NCBI GenBank assembly: GCA_002707785.1
Contig: PANW01000076.1
Span: 1-64,000 of the forward strand
From: Cellvibrionaceae bacterium
GTDB taxonomy: Bacteria; Pseudomonadota; Gammaproteobacteria; Pseudomonadales; Cellvibrionaceae
Reading direction: 5' to 3'
DNA: 64,000 bases
Position numbers and translations under genes: made by a program. The notes beneath the pieces were generated by a model, which was given only the letters and a program-made list of their open reading frames with translations, was not told the origin of the DNA and did not search any database. Numbering within the stretch: the stretch's first letter is position 1; each line of letters starts with the position of its first letter. Positions 47,289 through 55,918 of the stretch are shown here, in pieces.

Positions 47289-47311
47289 CTACGACTTATT
47301 TACTAGATTCA

Positions 47312-47327
47312 TGTGACAAAAATCACA
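47312..47327. promoter_or_regulatory. CRP/Vfr-type cAMP receptor site upstream of tssA
   Basis: TGTGA-CAAAAA-TCACA matches the symmetrical CRP half-sites exactly with the correct 6-bp spacer, in an AT-rich context (preceded by A, followed by AAAA). It lies about 140 bp upstream of the tssA start in a 262-bp intergenic region. A possible -10 element TAGAAT is at 47361-47366; if that is used, the site centre is near -53, which is not a standard activation position. Another start further down would place it near -62 to -65. Regulation by cAMP-CRP is inferred from the site alone. Confidence 0.7.
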
Positions 47328-47468
47328 AAAAAACCGGTACGCAACGACATCCTTTGTGGATAGAATAGCGGCACATTAATGGAATAGTTAGCAGCGCTAA
47401 ATTTGCGTGTTTTTTTGAGACTGAATAATTCTCAGAAGCTTAACCGAAAATGAAGGGAATCATCATCA

Positions 47469-48707
47469 ATGCCTTTTGACAACGTAATCGATATCGGCGC
47501 ATTAACCGCTCCAATTTCCGACACCAACCCCGGTGGCGAAGACATCAGAGAAGACCGCTCTCCCACTTCCGATTATTACAGCATAAAAGATGCTAGAAAC
47601 AATGCACGGGCAGCCGAGCGTTCATCAATGTTTGATGACGATGTTGACTTGATTACGCCGTGGCGAGCAGTTGTTGAGCTCGCGCCGAACATTCTCAAAA
47701 ACCGAAGTAAAGATCTAGAAGTTGCAGCCTGGTACACCGAAGCGCTGATTCGTCTTCACGGAATTCCAGGATTAAGAGACGGCCTTGAGCTTATCCAATC
47801 CTTTGTTGACACCTATTGGGACGGGCTATATCCACAGCCAGATGAAGATGGCCTAGAGACCAAGGTCGCACCGATTACCGGCCTCAATGGCGATGGTGGC
47901 GACGGTACACTGATGGCTCCGATTAGAAATGCGGGGCTGACTGTCGAAGGCGATTATGGCAGTTTCAATCTGTGGCAGTACCAAAAAGCTAGAGACAATG
48001 ACCGCATTGCCGATGAAGACGAAAAAGCATCACGAATAGATAATCTGGGCTTTAGCCTGCAAGACATTGTAGACACCATCAATGGCTCGCCCGTTACCTT
48101 CTATATCGACATGATCGATACTCTGCAACAAACCATCGATTGCTTTAAAGCGATAAACGAGAAGCTCAAAACCTACTGTGGTCACGATGCGCCACCGCAC
48201 TCCAATATTTCACAACTACTGGAGGAAGTACTGCGCAGCATCCGCTTTCTTAGCAAAGACAGGGTCGAAGCGGCTCAAGCCTCAGCCGCGGCAGAGCTCA
48301 GTGAAAGTGACTCAACTGACGACTCGCCTGCAGCAACACTGATGGCACAGGCCATCAACGGAACCGCAGTCGCCTCTGGCGCAATTCAAAGTCGCGAAGA
48401 TGCACTCAAACGTCTGCAAGATGTGGCCGATTACTTTCGTCAAAACGAACCTCATACTCCTCTGGCCCCCGGCATAGAGCGGCTGATCGATTGGGGGCGT
48501 ATGACTGTGGCTGAGCTAATGATGGAATTGTTGCCCGAAGATCACTCGCGCAGTGCTTTTGCTCAGCTAACAGGCGTAAAAATGGATGGTAGCGACACAA
48601 AAAAATACGTAGCGCCACCGACGCCAACAGCAAAGACAACCACCGCTAACGACACAACGACGCCAGCTCCTGCAACAGCGGAGCCAGAACAAACCTCAGC
48701 TTGGTAA
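47469..48707 (+). CDS. tssA: T6SS protein TssA (ImpA family)
   Basis: The 412-residue protein has the ImpA N-terminal domain (IGALTAPISDTNPGGEDIRE, DARNNARAAERS, NRSKDLEVAAWYTEALIRLH, then FVDTYWDGLYPQPDEDGLET). A middle helical region and a C-terminal domain (GIERLIDWGRMTVAELMMEL) follow, with a low-complexity Thr/Ala/Pro tail. TssA caps or primes the polymerising sheath and stabilises the baseplate. AAGGGA lies about 10 nt before the ATG. It starts the second T6SS block, behind the CRP site. Confidence 0.93.
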   Translation: MPFDNVIDIGALTAPISDTNPGGEDIREDRSPTSDYYSIKDARNNARAAERSSMFDDDVDLITPWRAVVELAPNILKNRSKDLEVAAWYTEALIRLHGIPGLRDGLELIQSFVDTYWDGLYPQPDEDGLETKVAPITGLNGDGGDGTLMAPIRNAGLTVEGDYGSFNLWQYQKARDNDRIADEDEKASRIDNLGFSLQDIVDTINGSPVTFYIDMIDTLQQTIDCFKAINEKLKTYCGHDAPPHSNISQLLEEVLRSIRFLSKDRVEAAQASAAAELSESDSTDDSPAATLMAQAINGTAVASGAIQSREDALKRLQDVADYFRQNEPHTPLAPGIERLIDWGRMTVAELMMELLPEDHSRSAFAQLTGVKMDGSDTKKYVAPPTPTAKTTTANDTTTPAPATAEPEQTSAW

Positions 48708-48765
48708 TACAACCACTATTTTTTAGCTCCGTTAGTAACGGAAAATACAAGGAAAGGAGACATTT

Positions 48766-49281
48766 ATGTCTGAGAGTATTCACAACAAAATCAAACGCGT
48801 TCGCAAGCCTCGCGTGCACATCACTTACGATGTTGAAACTAACGGAGCCCAAGTTAAAAAGGAATTGCCGTTCGTTGTCGGTGTCATGGGTGACTATTCC
48901 GGTGACAATACGGAAAATCGCAAAGCCCTGAAAGAGCGCAAGTTCGTACAGATCGATCGCGACAATTTCAATGAAGCCATGGGAAAGGTTAATCCCAAGC
49001 TCAACCTTCAGGTTGAGAACACTCTGGCTGATGACGGCAGCAAGATGGCCGTAGATCTCGACTTCAAGAACATGAATGACTTCTCCCCCGAAGCGATTGT
49101 CGATCAGGTTCCTGCGTTAAAGCAACTGCTGGAAGCTCGCAGTAAATTGCGCGATCTACTCAGCAAGGCAGATCGCTCGGAAGAGCTTGAAAATGTACTG
49201 GAAGACATTCTCAAGAATACTGATCACATTAGTGAGTTATCTAAAGAACTAGGTGTAGGCACTGAAGGAGACGATGCATAA
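48766..49281 (+). CDS. tssB: T6SS contractile sheath small subunit TssB (VipA)
   Basis: The 171-residue protein shows the TssB pattern: [34 protein letters not shown], then [16 protein letters not shown], with a C-terminal helical region ([20 protein letters not shown]). With TssC it forms the contractile sheath. A strong AGGAG lies 7 nt before the ATG, in keeping with high expression of a structural subunit. A small TCCGTTA/TAACGGA palindrome lies at 48728-48742 upstream. The stop overlaps the tssC start by one base. Confidence 0.96.
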   Translation: MSESIHNKIKRVRKPRVHITYDVETNGAQVKKELPFVVGVMGDYSGDNTENRKALKERKFVQIDRDNFNEAMGKVNPKLNLQVENTLADDGSKMAVDLDFKNMNDFSPEAIVDQVPALKQLLEARSKLRDLLSKADRSEELENVLEDILKNTDHISELSKELGVGTEGDDA

Positions 49282-50774
49282 TGTCTGAAGCAATGGAGAA
49301 CAGTGCAGTAGAAGCATCCTCAAGTGAAGAGCAATCTACCAGTTTGCTGGAACAGGCAATCAACTACACCAAGCAAACAGAGCGTTCTGAAACTGAAGAT
49401 CTATTGAGCAACCTGACGGAACAAGTTCTAAAAGGTACCGTCACTTGGGATCGTAATTTGACCCAAACCATATCTTTAGCAGTACAGGCGATTGACGAGG
49501 CCATGTCCAAGCAATTGTCGGCTATCCTCCACGAGGATAAACTGCAAAAACTGGAAGGCTCTTGGCGTGGACTGAATCATCTCGTCATGAACAGCGAGAC
49601 CAGCACCACCTTGAAAATTCGCATGTTGAACTTAAGTAAACGCGAGCTTTTTCGCGATCTCGACAAAGCGGTTGAATTCGATCAAAGCCAAACTTTTAAA
49701 AAAATCTATGAGGAAGAATTTGGTATCGCCGGCGGTGAACCATACGGCTGTATGGTTGGTGACTTCGAATTCACTAGCCACCCGGAAGACATCGACTTGT
49801 TAAGCAAGATGTCCAATGTTGCCGCTGCCGGTTTCTGCCCCTTCATCTCGGCAGCAGGTTCAGGCATGTTTGGTTTCGAAGACTATACCGAGCTTTCCAA
49901 ACCGCGCGATCTAGCAGGAATCTTTGAAGCCGGTGAGTACATTAAGTGGCGCAGTTTCCGCGATAGCGACGATTCTCGTTTTGTGACTCTAGCCATGCCT
50001 CGCGCCCTGTCTCGCCTACCTTACGGCGAGAGCACTAAGCCAGTAGAAGCCTTCAACTTTGAAGAGTTCGAACTGGATCAATCCGGCATGTCTAAGCCCG
50101 CCGATCATCACGACTACTGCTGGATGAATGCGGCCTATGTGCTGGCCACCACCATGACCAAAGCCTTTGCTGAAAACTCTTGGTGCACTGCTATTCGCGG
50201 AGCTGAAGGAGGCGGTAAAGTTGAAGGTCTCCCAAGCCACCTATTCAAGAGTGACGACGGCGACACCGACCAGAAGTGTCCGACTGAAATCGGCATTACT
50301 GATCGTCGCGAAGCTGAACTGAGCAATCTCGGATTCCTACCACTTTGTCACTACAAGAATACCGACTACTCGGTTTTCTTTGGCGCACAAACTGCTCAGA
50401 AACCCAGCGTATACGACGACCCTGATGCAACTGCAAACGCGTCAATTTCAGCACGTCTACCGTACCTAATGGCCACAGCTCGTATCGCTCATTACCTGAA
50501 AGTCATGGCGCGCGACAAAGTGGGCTCCTTCATGGAAGCCAATGATTGTGAGCGTTGGCTGAACCAATGGATCAAGCAATACACCAACTCCAACCCAGAC
50601 GCCAGCGCCGAAATGAAAGCCAAATACCCACTGGCAGAAGCTCGAGTTGAAGTGAAGGAGATTCCTGGTCAACCCGGCTCTTACAGTGCAGTTGCGTACC
50701 TCAAGCCTTGGCTACAAATGGAAGAGCTCACCACCTCGTTGCGGATGGTGGCGAACATCCCAAGTCCGGGCTAG
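49281..50774 (+). CDS. tssC: T6SS contractile sheath large subunit TssC (VipB)
   Basis: The 497-residue protein carries the TssC signatures: [52 protein letters not shown], then [20 protein letters not shown] and [20 protein letters not shown]. It co-polymerises with TssB into the sheath tube and is recycled by ClpV (TssH). AAGGAG precedes the ATG within the tssB end, and start and stop overlap (TAATG). A second, diverged TssC-like gene follows 114 bp downstream. Confidence 0.96.
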   Translation: MSEAMENSAVEASSSEEQSTSLLEQAINYTKQTERSETEDLLSNLTEQVLKGTVTWDRNLTQTISLAVQAIDEAMSKQLSAILHEDKLQKLEGSWRGLNHLVMNSETSTTLKIRMLNLSKRELFRDLDKAVEFDQSQTFKKIYEEEFGIAGGEPYGCMVGDFEFTSHPEDIDLLSKMSNVAAAGFCPFISAAGSGMFGFEDYTELSKPRDLAGIFEAGEYIKWRSFRDSDDSRFVTLAMPRALSRLPYGESTKPVEAFNFEEFELDQSGMSKPADHHDYCWMNAAYVLATTMTKAFAENSWCTAIRGAEGGGKVEGLPSHLFKSDDGDTDQKCPTEIGITDRREAELSNLGFLPLCHYKNTDYSVFFGAQTAQKPSVYDDPDATANASISARLPYLMATARIAHYLKVMARDKVGSFMEANDCERWLNQWIKQYTNSNPDASAEMKAKYPLAEARVEVKEIPGQPGSYSAVAYLKPWLQMEELTTSLRMVANIPSPG

Positions 50775-50798
50775 AAATCTCAACTTGATCGTTCGATA

Positions 50799-50847
50799 GG
50801 CGCTGACTGATATTTATTTCTTAGGAAATCTAATCGTCATCAGCGCC
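50799..50847 (+). promoter_or_regulatory. Stem-loop between tssC and the second tssC-like gene
   Basis: GGCGCTGA (50799-50806) and TCAGCGCC (50840-50847) pair perfectly. After a one-base bulge, three more pairs extend the stem. A small inner ATTTC/GAAAT hairpin lies in the loop. It may reduce read-through or stabilise the upstream tssBC message, so that the paralogue is made in lower amount. There is no T-run. Confidence 0.45.
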
Positions 50848-50888
50848 CTCCCTCACCCCATTTATTCTCACGACAAAAGGACTTTTGC

Positions 50889-52409
50889 GTGTCTATAGCG
50901 GTTATTGACACCCCTAGCTCAACGCCTTCGGCGCAACAGTCTGAGCCTTTCGATAGACCACCTAAGGATGATTCGTTTTGGCTGCAACGGTTTCTACGGG
51001 AATTTGACGATATTCAAGCCTTTGAATTGTGGTGTGATGCCTTTATACCTACCGCATTAAGACAAACCGATGTCAGTGTACGCAACTGCCTCAACCAACA
51101 GATAGCGACCATTGATGAACGCTTGAATGAACTTCTCAATGCAATCCTTCATGATGATAAGTTGCAGAAGCTAGAGGCCGCTTGGCGCGGCTTGTGGTAT
51201 CTCATCGAAGCCGCTGAAGTTGAAGCTAGCATCAAAATTAAGTGCCTAGATGTCAGCTGGAAAGATCTTTCCCGCGATTTCGAGCGAGCGGCCGACTTCG
51301 ATCAAAGTGGCTTATTTCACCTAATTTACAGCCAAGAATTTGGAGCTCCTGGTGGCGAACCTTACAGTGTGCTGCTGGGTGACTATGAGGTGTCGCACCG
51401 GCCGAGTAAGAATCATCCGTTTGATGACATCAATACCCTTAAGAGTATCAGCCAAACCGCAGCTGCGGCTTTCGCACCCTTTGTCTGTGCAACCGCGCCT
51501 CAGCTGTTTGGTCTCGACGATTTCGATACTCTAGGGCTACCCATCAATTTGGACGCTGTGTTTCGACAAGCCGAGTATGCTCGCTGGCATTCACTACGAG
51601 CCATGGAAGACAGCCGTTTTGTGTCAATTTGTCTGCCTCGAGTGCTTATGCGCGAGCCCTACAATACTAAGCTCGATGCTTATCAAGGTCTTCGATTTCA
51701 TGAAGACACCGACACGGGCGACAAGAGCGCCTTTTTGTGGGGAAACAGCTGCTTTGCTCTAGGCGTGGTTCTAATCAGAGAGTTCGCCGAAGTGGGTTGG
51801 TTTTCCCATATCCGTGGCGCTCCTCGCGACTTTAACGGTGGCGGTCTGGTAACACAGTTCCCAGCACTCAAATTCAAACCCGATAGCCAGGTTAGCCGGC
51901 AACAAATGTTCACCTCGGTTCTCGTCTCAGACCATCTCGAGCGAGATCTTGCAGAACAGGGTTTTATCCCTCTGTGCCACAGTTATGACACGCCTTACGC
52001 GGCATTCAACAGCTGTAACTCGATCCAAAAGCCTAAGGAATACAACAGCGAGGCAGCCAACGCCAATGCGCGTATCAGCGCTATGTTGCAACACATACTC
52101 TGCGCTTCACGAATGGCTCAATATATAAAGGTTATGGCAAGAGACAAAGTCGGCTCCTACGTTAGCGCCAAGGACTGTGAACGCCTGCTGCAGCACTGGC
52201 TCGATCAATACACCACTGGTCGTGAAGACCTTACCTGGGAAATGATGGCTCGCTACCCCCTTCGTCAAGCCAGAGTCATCGTCAATGAAGATCCAGAGAA
52301 ACCAGGCAGCTACCAAAGCGTGATTCATTTGAAATGTCACTATACGGTCGATCATCTAGTCTCTGAATTGAAACTGACCACCTCAATCAACTCAATGGGA
52401 ACCGACTAA
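50889..52409 (+). CDS. Second TssC-like sheath protein (TssC paralogue, ImpD-like)
   Basis: The 506-residue protein keeps the TssC framework ([72 protein letters not shown]) but differs from the adjacent TssC at many positions. It has a longer N-terminus with FWLQRFLREFDDIQAFELWC. Tandem TssC paralogues occur in other T6SS (impC/impD in rhizobia; TssC41/TssC40 in Agrobacterium). There is no second tssB, so it may form mixed sheaths with TssB or a specialised end. The start is GTG with AAAGGA 8 nt upstream, which is weaker than for tssB/tssC. Confidence 0.88.
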   Translation: MSIAVIDTPSSTPSAQQSEPFDRPPKDDSFWLQRFLREFDDIQAFELWCDAFIPTALRQTDVSVRNCLNQQIATIDERLNELLNAILHDDKLQKLEAAWRGLWYLIEAAEVEASIKIKCLDVSWKDLSRDFERAADFDQSGLFHLIYSQEFGAPGGEPYSVLLGDYEVSHRPSKNHPFDDINTLKSISQTAAAAFAPFVCATAPQLFGLDDFDTLGLPINLDAVFRQAEYARWHSLRAMEDSRFVSICLPRVLMREPYNTKLDAYQGLRFHEDTDTGDKSAFLWGNSCFALGVVLIREFAEVGWFSHIRGAPRDFNGGGLVTQFPALKFKPDSQVSRQQMFTSVLVSDHLERDLAEQGFIPLCHSYDTPYAAFNSCNSIQKPKEYNSEAANANARISAMLQHILCASRMAQYIKVMARDKVGSYVSAKDCERLLQHWLDQYTTGREDLTWEMMARYPLRQARVIVNEDPEKPGSYQSVIHLKCHYTVDHLVSELKLTTSINSMGTD

Positions 52410-52412
52410 ACC

Positions 52413-52886
52413 ATGAAAGACCTGCACAAAAAGCAACTGGTTGCCCCGTTACTCGATCGCTTAATCGGCAGCTCTGGGCAACATGCTCAACCCCATCAAA
52501 TACTGAGGCAATTGAGAGAAAGTGTACGTAGAGATTTAGAGCATCTCTTTAATACACGTTATCGCTGTATTTCTCCTCAGGGCGATGTCGACCTGATGTC
52601 AACCTCAATCCTAGATTTTGGGCTGCCTGATCTCTCCACCATCAATATGAACACTCAAGATAGCCGCAATCACTTTTGTCGACAAATTGAAAAAACCATT
52701 CTCAACCATGACCCAAGAATCAAAACTGTAAGAGTTCAGAGCCAAGAGAAGATCAACAATCAAGACCCCTGTGTGCGATTTCGAGTTGAAGCGATGCTTC
52801 ACGCCAATCCAGCCCCTGAGTTGATCGTGTTTGATTCAACACTTAACCCTGTCAGTCAAAGCGTACAAGTCGCAGAGATCCTATAA
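52413..52886 (+). CDS. tssE: T6SS baseplate protein TssE (gp25-like)
   Basis: The 157-residue protein resembles phage T4 gp25. Family features include an N-terminal helix (PLLDRLIG), SVRRDLEHLFNTRYRC, then YGLPDLS-type text here as DFGLPDLSTINMNTQDSRNH, and IEKTILNHDPRIKTVRVQSQ. The EPR-type motif of gp25 is represented here by the SVRRDLEHLFN segment. TssE bridges baseplate and sheath. It starts three bases after the upstream stop and is in the tssEFG order usual for T6SS clusters. Confidence 0.93.
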   Translation: MKDLHKKQLVAPLLDRLIGSSGQHAQPHQILRQLRESVRRDLEHLFNTRYRCISPQGDVDLMSTSILDFGLPDLSTINMNTQDSRNHFCRQIEKTILNHDPRIKTVRVQSQEKINNQDPCVRFRVEAMLHANPAPELIVFDSTLNPVSQSVQVAEIL

Positions 52887-52917
52887 GTGCGTCACAAAGA
52901 CGCCTCGAGAACTATTC

Positions 52918-54747
52918 ATGAGTGAAAAACTACTAGGTCATTTCGAGAAAGAACTGGCATTTATTCAACAATCCGCCAGTGAATTCGCCAAACAAAACCC
53001 ATCAGCGGCCGGCGCGTTGCAACTCAGTGAAAACACCGTTGACGACCCGCTTGTCGCTCGTTTGCTGTCGGGGTTTGCCTACCTGAATGCTAGGACTCAG
53101 CAAAAGCTCAGTGATGACTTCCCAGAGATGACCGATGCTTTTCTAGAGACGCTCTATCCACACTACTTGCGCCCCATCCCTTCTATGGCGGTCACACAGT
53201 TCAACCCCGACCCACAAGCTGACGAAGTCGCACGGGTCGAGCGGCACACGCAATTGGAAACCGAGAGTTTCCAAGGCCAACACTGCCAATTTAAGACGTG
53301 TTATCCCGTCGAAGTCGCTCCTATACAAATCGATTCGGCTTCGCTACTGCCACGCCCATTTATCGCACCGGGCTCCAATGACGTCCTCGGAGCAGGGGCC
53401 GTTCTCAAAATCTCGCTAAAGACCTTAAGCAAAGACATTCACTTCAGCGACTTGAGCTTGTCAAAATTACGTTTCTTTCTGTCGGGGCCAAGCCAATACA
53501 TCCTTCCTCTATACGACTTAATCTTCACTAAGGCGATCAAGGTTATTGTCGCCAAAGATGAGACAGATCCAAACCCACAGTTCCTGGAGAGTGATGTTCT
53601 AAAACAAGTGGGGTTCGACAGCAATGATGCCATGCTGCCCTACCCTTCGCACTCTTTTCAGGGATACCGGTTACTGACCGAGTATTTCGCCTTTCCCGAA
53701 AAACATCACTTTATCGACGTTGATGGTTTTCAGGGTTTTAAGGGTGCAGATTATCAACAAACAATGAATCTCTACATCTATCTGCGCGACACCAATGTAG
53801 AGCTTGAACATCAAATATCGTCAAAGATATTTGCGCTGGGTTGCACCCCTGTCGTAAATTTGTTTTCCCAATCAGCCGACCCTATTCCTTTATCTCATCG
53901 TCATTACGAATATCCGGTGGTCGCTGATGCACGCCGCAGCGATGGCCTAGAGATCTACAGCATCGACGAAGTATGCGCCTCAGACCAAGAAGGTAATTCC
54001 ACTCGCTATCGTCGCTTCTATGGCATCAAACACGGTCAGTCCGGCCAGCAAGGTGCATTTTGGTTTGGTCGTCGACGTACGATTATTGAAGGTGAACACC
54101 GCAACGAAACCGCGACTGAAATGGATATATCGCTGGTGGATCTCGACTTTAACCCTCACAAGGTTAGCAACAAAACCTTGGAATTAAAGCTCCTCTGTAG
54201 CAACCGTAACCTACCTAGAAAGCTACCCAGTAACAACGGCCAGCCACATTTTCATATAGTCGACGGCGATGCACCGGTGGAGCACATCGGATCTCTCATA
54301 CCCCCGACGCCGGTACTGAGACCTCCGCACCGAGAGCGAGGCTACTGGCGACTGATTTCACACCTTAACCTCAATCATCTGTCACTGAGCCAAGGCTCAG
54401 GCTCCGTAGATGCTCTGAAAGAAATACTAAGACTCTATGATTTCCGAGATTCCGCAGCCACTCGCAACTTAATCGAATCTATCCAGAATTTGCAGACTCG
54501 ACCGATTACCGCGCCGATTCAAATCGAAGATACGGTTGCTATGTGCCGAGGTACAGAAGTTCGACTGGAACTAGATCCCTTGATGCTCGCCGGCAATAGT
54601 CCGCTGTTATTCGCCACCGTACTCGAACGTTTTTTTGGTCTCTACTGTTCGATAAATTCATTCACTCGATTGATTGCAACCTTGTCGGGTAAAGATGGAG
54701 AGCTTCAGCGATGGTCACCACGCGCCGGCGAAAAGAACTTACTGTAA
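52918..54747 (+). CDS. tssF: T6SS baseplate protein TssF
   Basis: I choose ATG 52918 (MSEKLLGHFEKELAFIQQSA). An upstream in-frame start would overlap tssE and give a non-family N-terminus. The 609-residue protein has the TssF hallmarks: EFAKQNPSAAGAL, DDPLVARLLSGFAYLNARTQ, FPEMTDAFLETLYPHYLRPI, then PSMAVTQFNPDP, and C-terminal GNSPLLFATVLERFFGLYCS. TssF2-TssG wedges form the baseplate ring. The ribosome site is weak (GAGA). The end overlaps tssG by 37 bp, so the two are translationally coupled. Confidence 0.95.
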   Translation: MSEKLLGHFEKELAFIQQSASEFAKQNPSAAGALQLSENTVDDPLVARLLSGFAYLNARTQQKLSDDFPEMTDAFLETLYPHYLRPIPSMAVTQFNPDPQADEVARVERHTQLETESFQGQHCQFKTCYPVEVAPIQIDSASLLPRPFIAPGSNDVLGAGAVLKISLKTLSKDIHFSDLSLSKLRFFLSGPSQYILPLYDLIFTKAIKVIVAKDETDPNPQFLESDVLKQVGFDSNDAMLPYPSHSFQGYRLLTEYFAFPEKHHFIDVDGFQGFKGADYQQTMNLYIYLRDTNVELEHQISSKIFALGCTPVVNLFSQSADPIPLSHRHYEYPVVADARRSDGLEIYSIDEVCASDQEGNSTRYRRFYGIKHGQSGQQGAFWFGRRRTIIEGEHRNETATEMDISLVDLDFNPHKVSNKTLELKLLCSNRNLPRKLPSNNGQPHFHIVDGDAPVEHIGSLIPPTPVLRPPHRERGYWRLISHLNLNHLSLSQGSGSVDALKEILRLYDFRDSAATRNLIESIQNLQTRPITAPIQIEDTVAMCRGTEVRLELDPLMLAGNSPLLFATVLERFFGLYCSINSFTRLIATLSGKDGELQRWSPRAGEKNLL

Positions 54748-55880
54748 TTCAGCAGTTGCTGAGAGAGCCCTACCGATTCGATTTCTTTCAATCGATTCGT
54801 CTATTGGAGCGCAGCTCTGCTCTAAGTCAAAAACAACAGAGTTTTGCCACAGAGCCTGTCGCCCACAACGCCCTACCCAACAGGGAGGTAGTTCGTTTTC
54901 ATAGCACCCCACAACTGAGTTTTAAAGGCTCGGATGTCAGTACCATTGACACCAAAGACACCGAAGATTGCGGTGACAGCAATCGCCCCGACAAACAGTG
55001 GGCGGTGGGTGTCAACTTTATGGGACTGACCGGTAGTCAGGGTGTCATGCCTTATTATCTGACCGAATTGTTGTTGCGCGAGCAGCGACAGAAAAATTCT
55101 GCACTGAGTGAGTTTCTAAATCTCTTTGATCACCGCTCGATTTCTCTGTTTTTTAAGGCCTGGCATAAATACCAACTGCCGGCGAGCGTCGAACGCAGCT
55201 ATCAGCAGGCCCAGAAACACCGGCACAAATCATCAACCTCTAAGCCCCAGCGTGATTTGTTTACAGATGCCTTGCTATCGCTATCCGGGTTAGGAACATC
55301 GGAACTCTCCTACCGACTTCCAGTCGCCGACGAAGCTCTGGCGGGATTTAGTGGTAGTCTCAGTCGGCAAATAAGGACGGCCGACGAATTAAAGGGAATG
55401 ATCTGTGCTCATTTTGATCTCGATGTCAGCATTGAACAGTTCCAAGGCCAATGGCAAGAACTTCCAAAAGATATCCAAACTCGGCTGCCGGGGGAGGAAT
55501 GCCCTCGAGGCATGAACAACCAATTGGGAAGCAATGCGGTACTGGGAGAATCCTGCTTTCAGATCCAAAATAAATTCAGTGTAGTGATTGCACCGCTGCC
55601 CTACGTTCAATTCATGACACTGGCACCGGGCAGTAAAAAACTCGACACCTTGAAGCGCTTTATCCACTTCAGCGTTGGCAGTGAGCTGGATTTTGACATT
55701 AATGTCACTTTGCTGGATCGCGAGGTACCTCCCGCGAATCTGACAGACAGCAACGACTACCAACCGCTTTTAGGCTGGAACAGCCATCTCTCCTATGACC
55801 CCGGCGACCAACAAACAACGCAGATTAAGCTCTCCCAGGACCTACACTCCCCTGATGACAGCTTACCCCTCGCGTCGTAA
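54711..55880 (+). CDS. tssG: T6SS baseplate protein TssG
   Basis: The 389-residue protein begins with the TssG pattern (LTVIQQLLREPYRFDFFQSI, then RLLERSS) and contains VNFMGLTGSQGVMPYYLTEL, FLNLFDHRSISLFFKAWHKY and a C-terminal ILGWNSHL-like end (PLLGWNSHLSYDP). It pairs with TssF in the baseplate wedge. GGAG lies 10 nt before the ATG within tssF. It is followed by tssH after 38 bp. Confidence 0.95.
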   Translation: MVTTRRRKELTVIQQLLREPYRFDFFQSIRLLERSSALSQKQQSFATEPVAHNALPNREVVRFHSTPQLSFKGSDVSTIDTKDTEDCGDSNRPDKQWAVGVNFMGLTGSQGVMPYYLTELLLREQRQKNSALSEFLNLFDHRSISLFFKAWHKYQLPASVERSYQQAQKHRHKSSTSKPQRDLFTDALLSLSGLGTSELSYRLPVADEALAGFSGSLSRQIRTADELKGMICAHFDLDVSIEQFQGQWQELPKDIQTRLPGEECPRGMNNQLGSNAVLGESCFQIQNKFSVVIAPLPYVQFMTLAPGSKKLDTLKRFIHFSVGSELDFDINVTLLDREVPPANLTDSNDYQPLLGWNSHLSYDPGDQQTTQIKLSQDLHSPDDSLPLAS

Positions 55881-55918
55881 TCGCCCACGACCTCAATTTT
55901 CTTCAAAAGGACCTGAAT

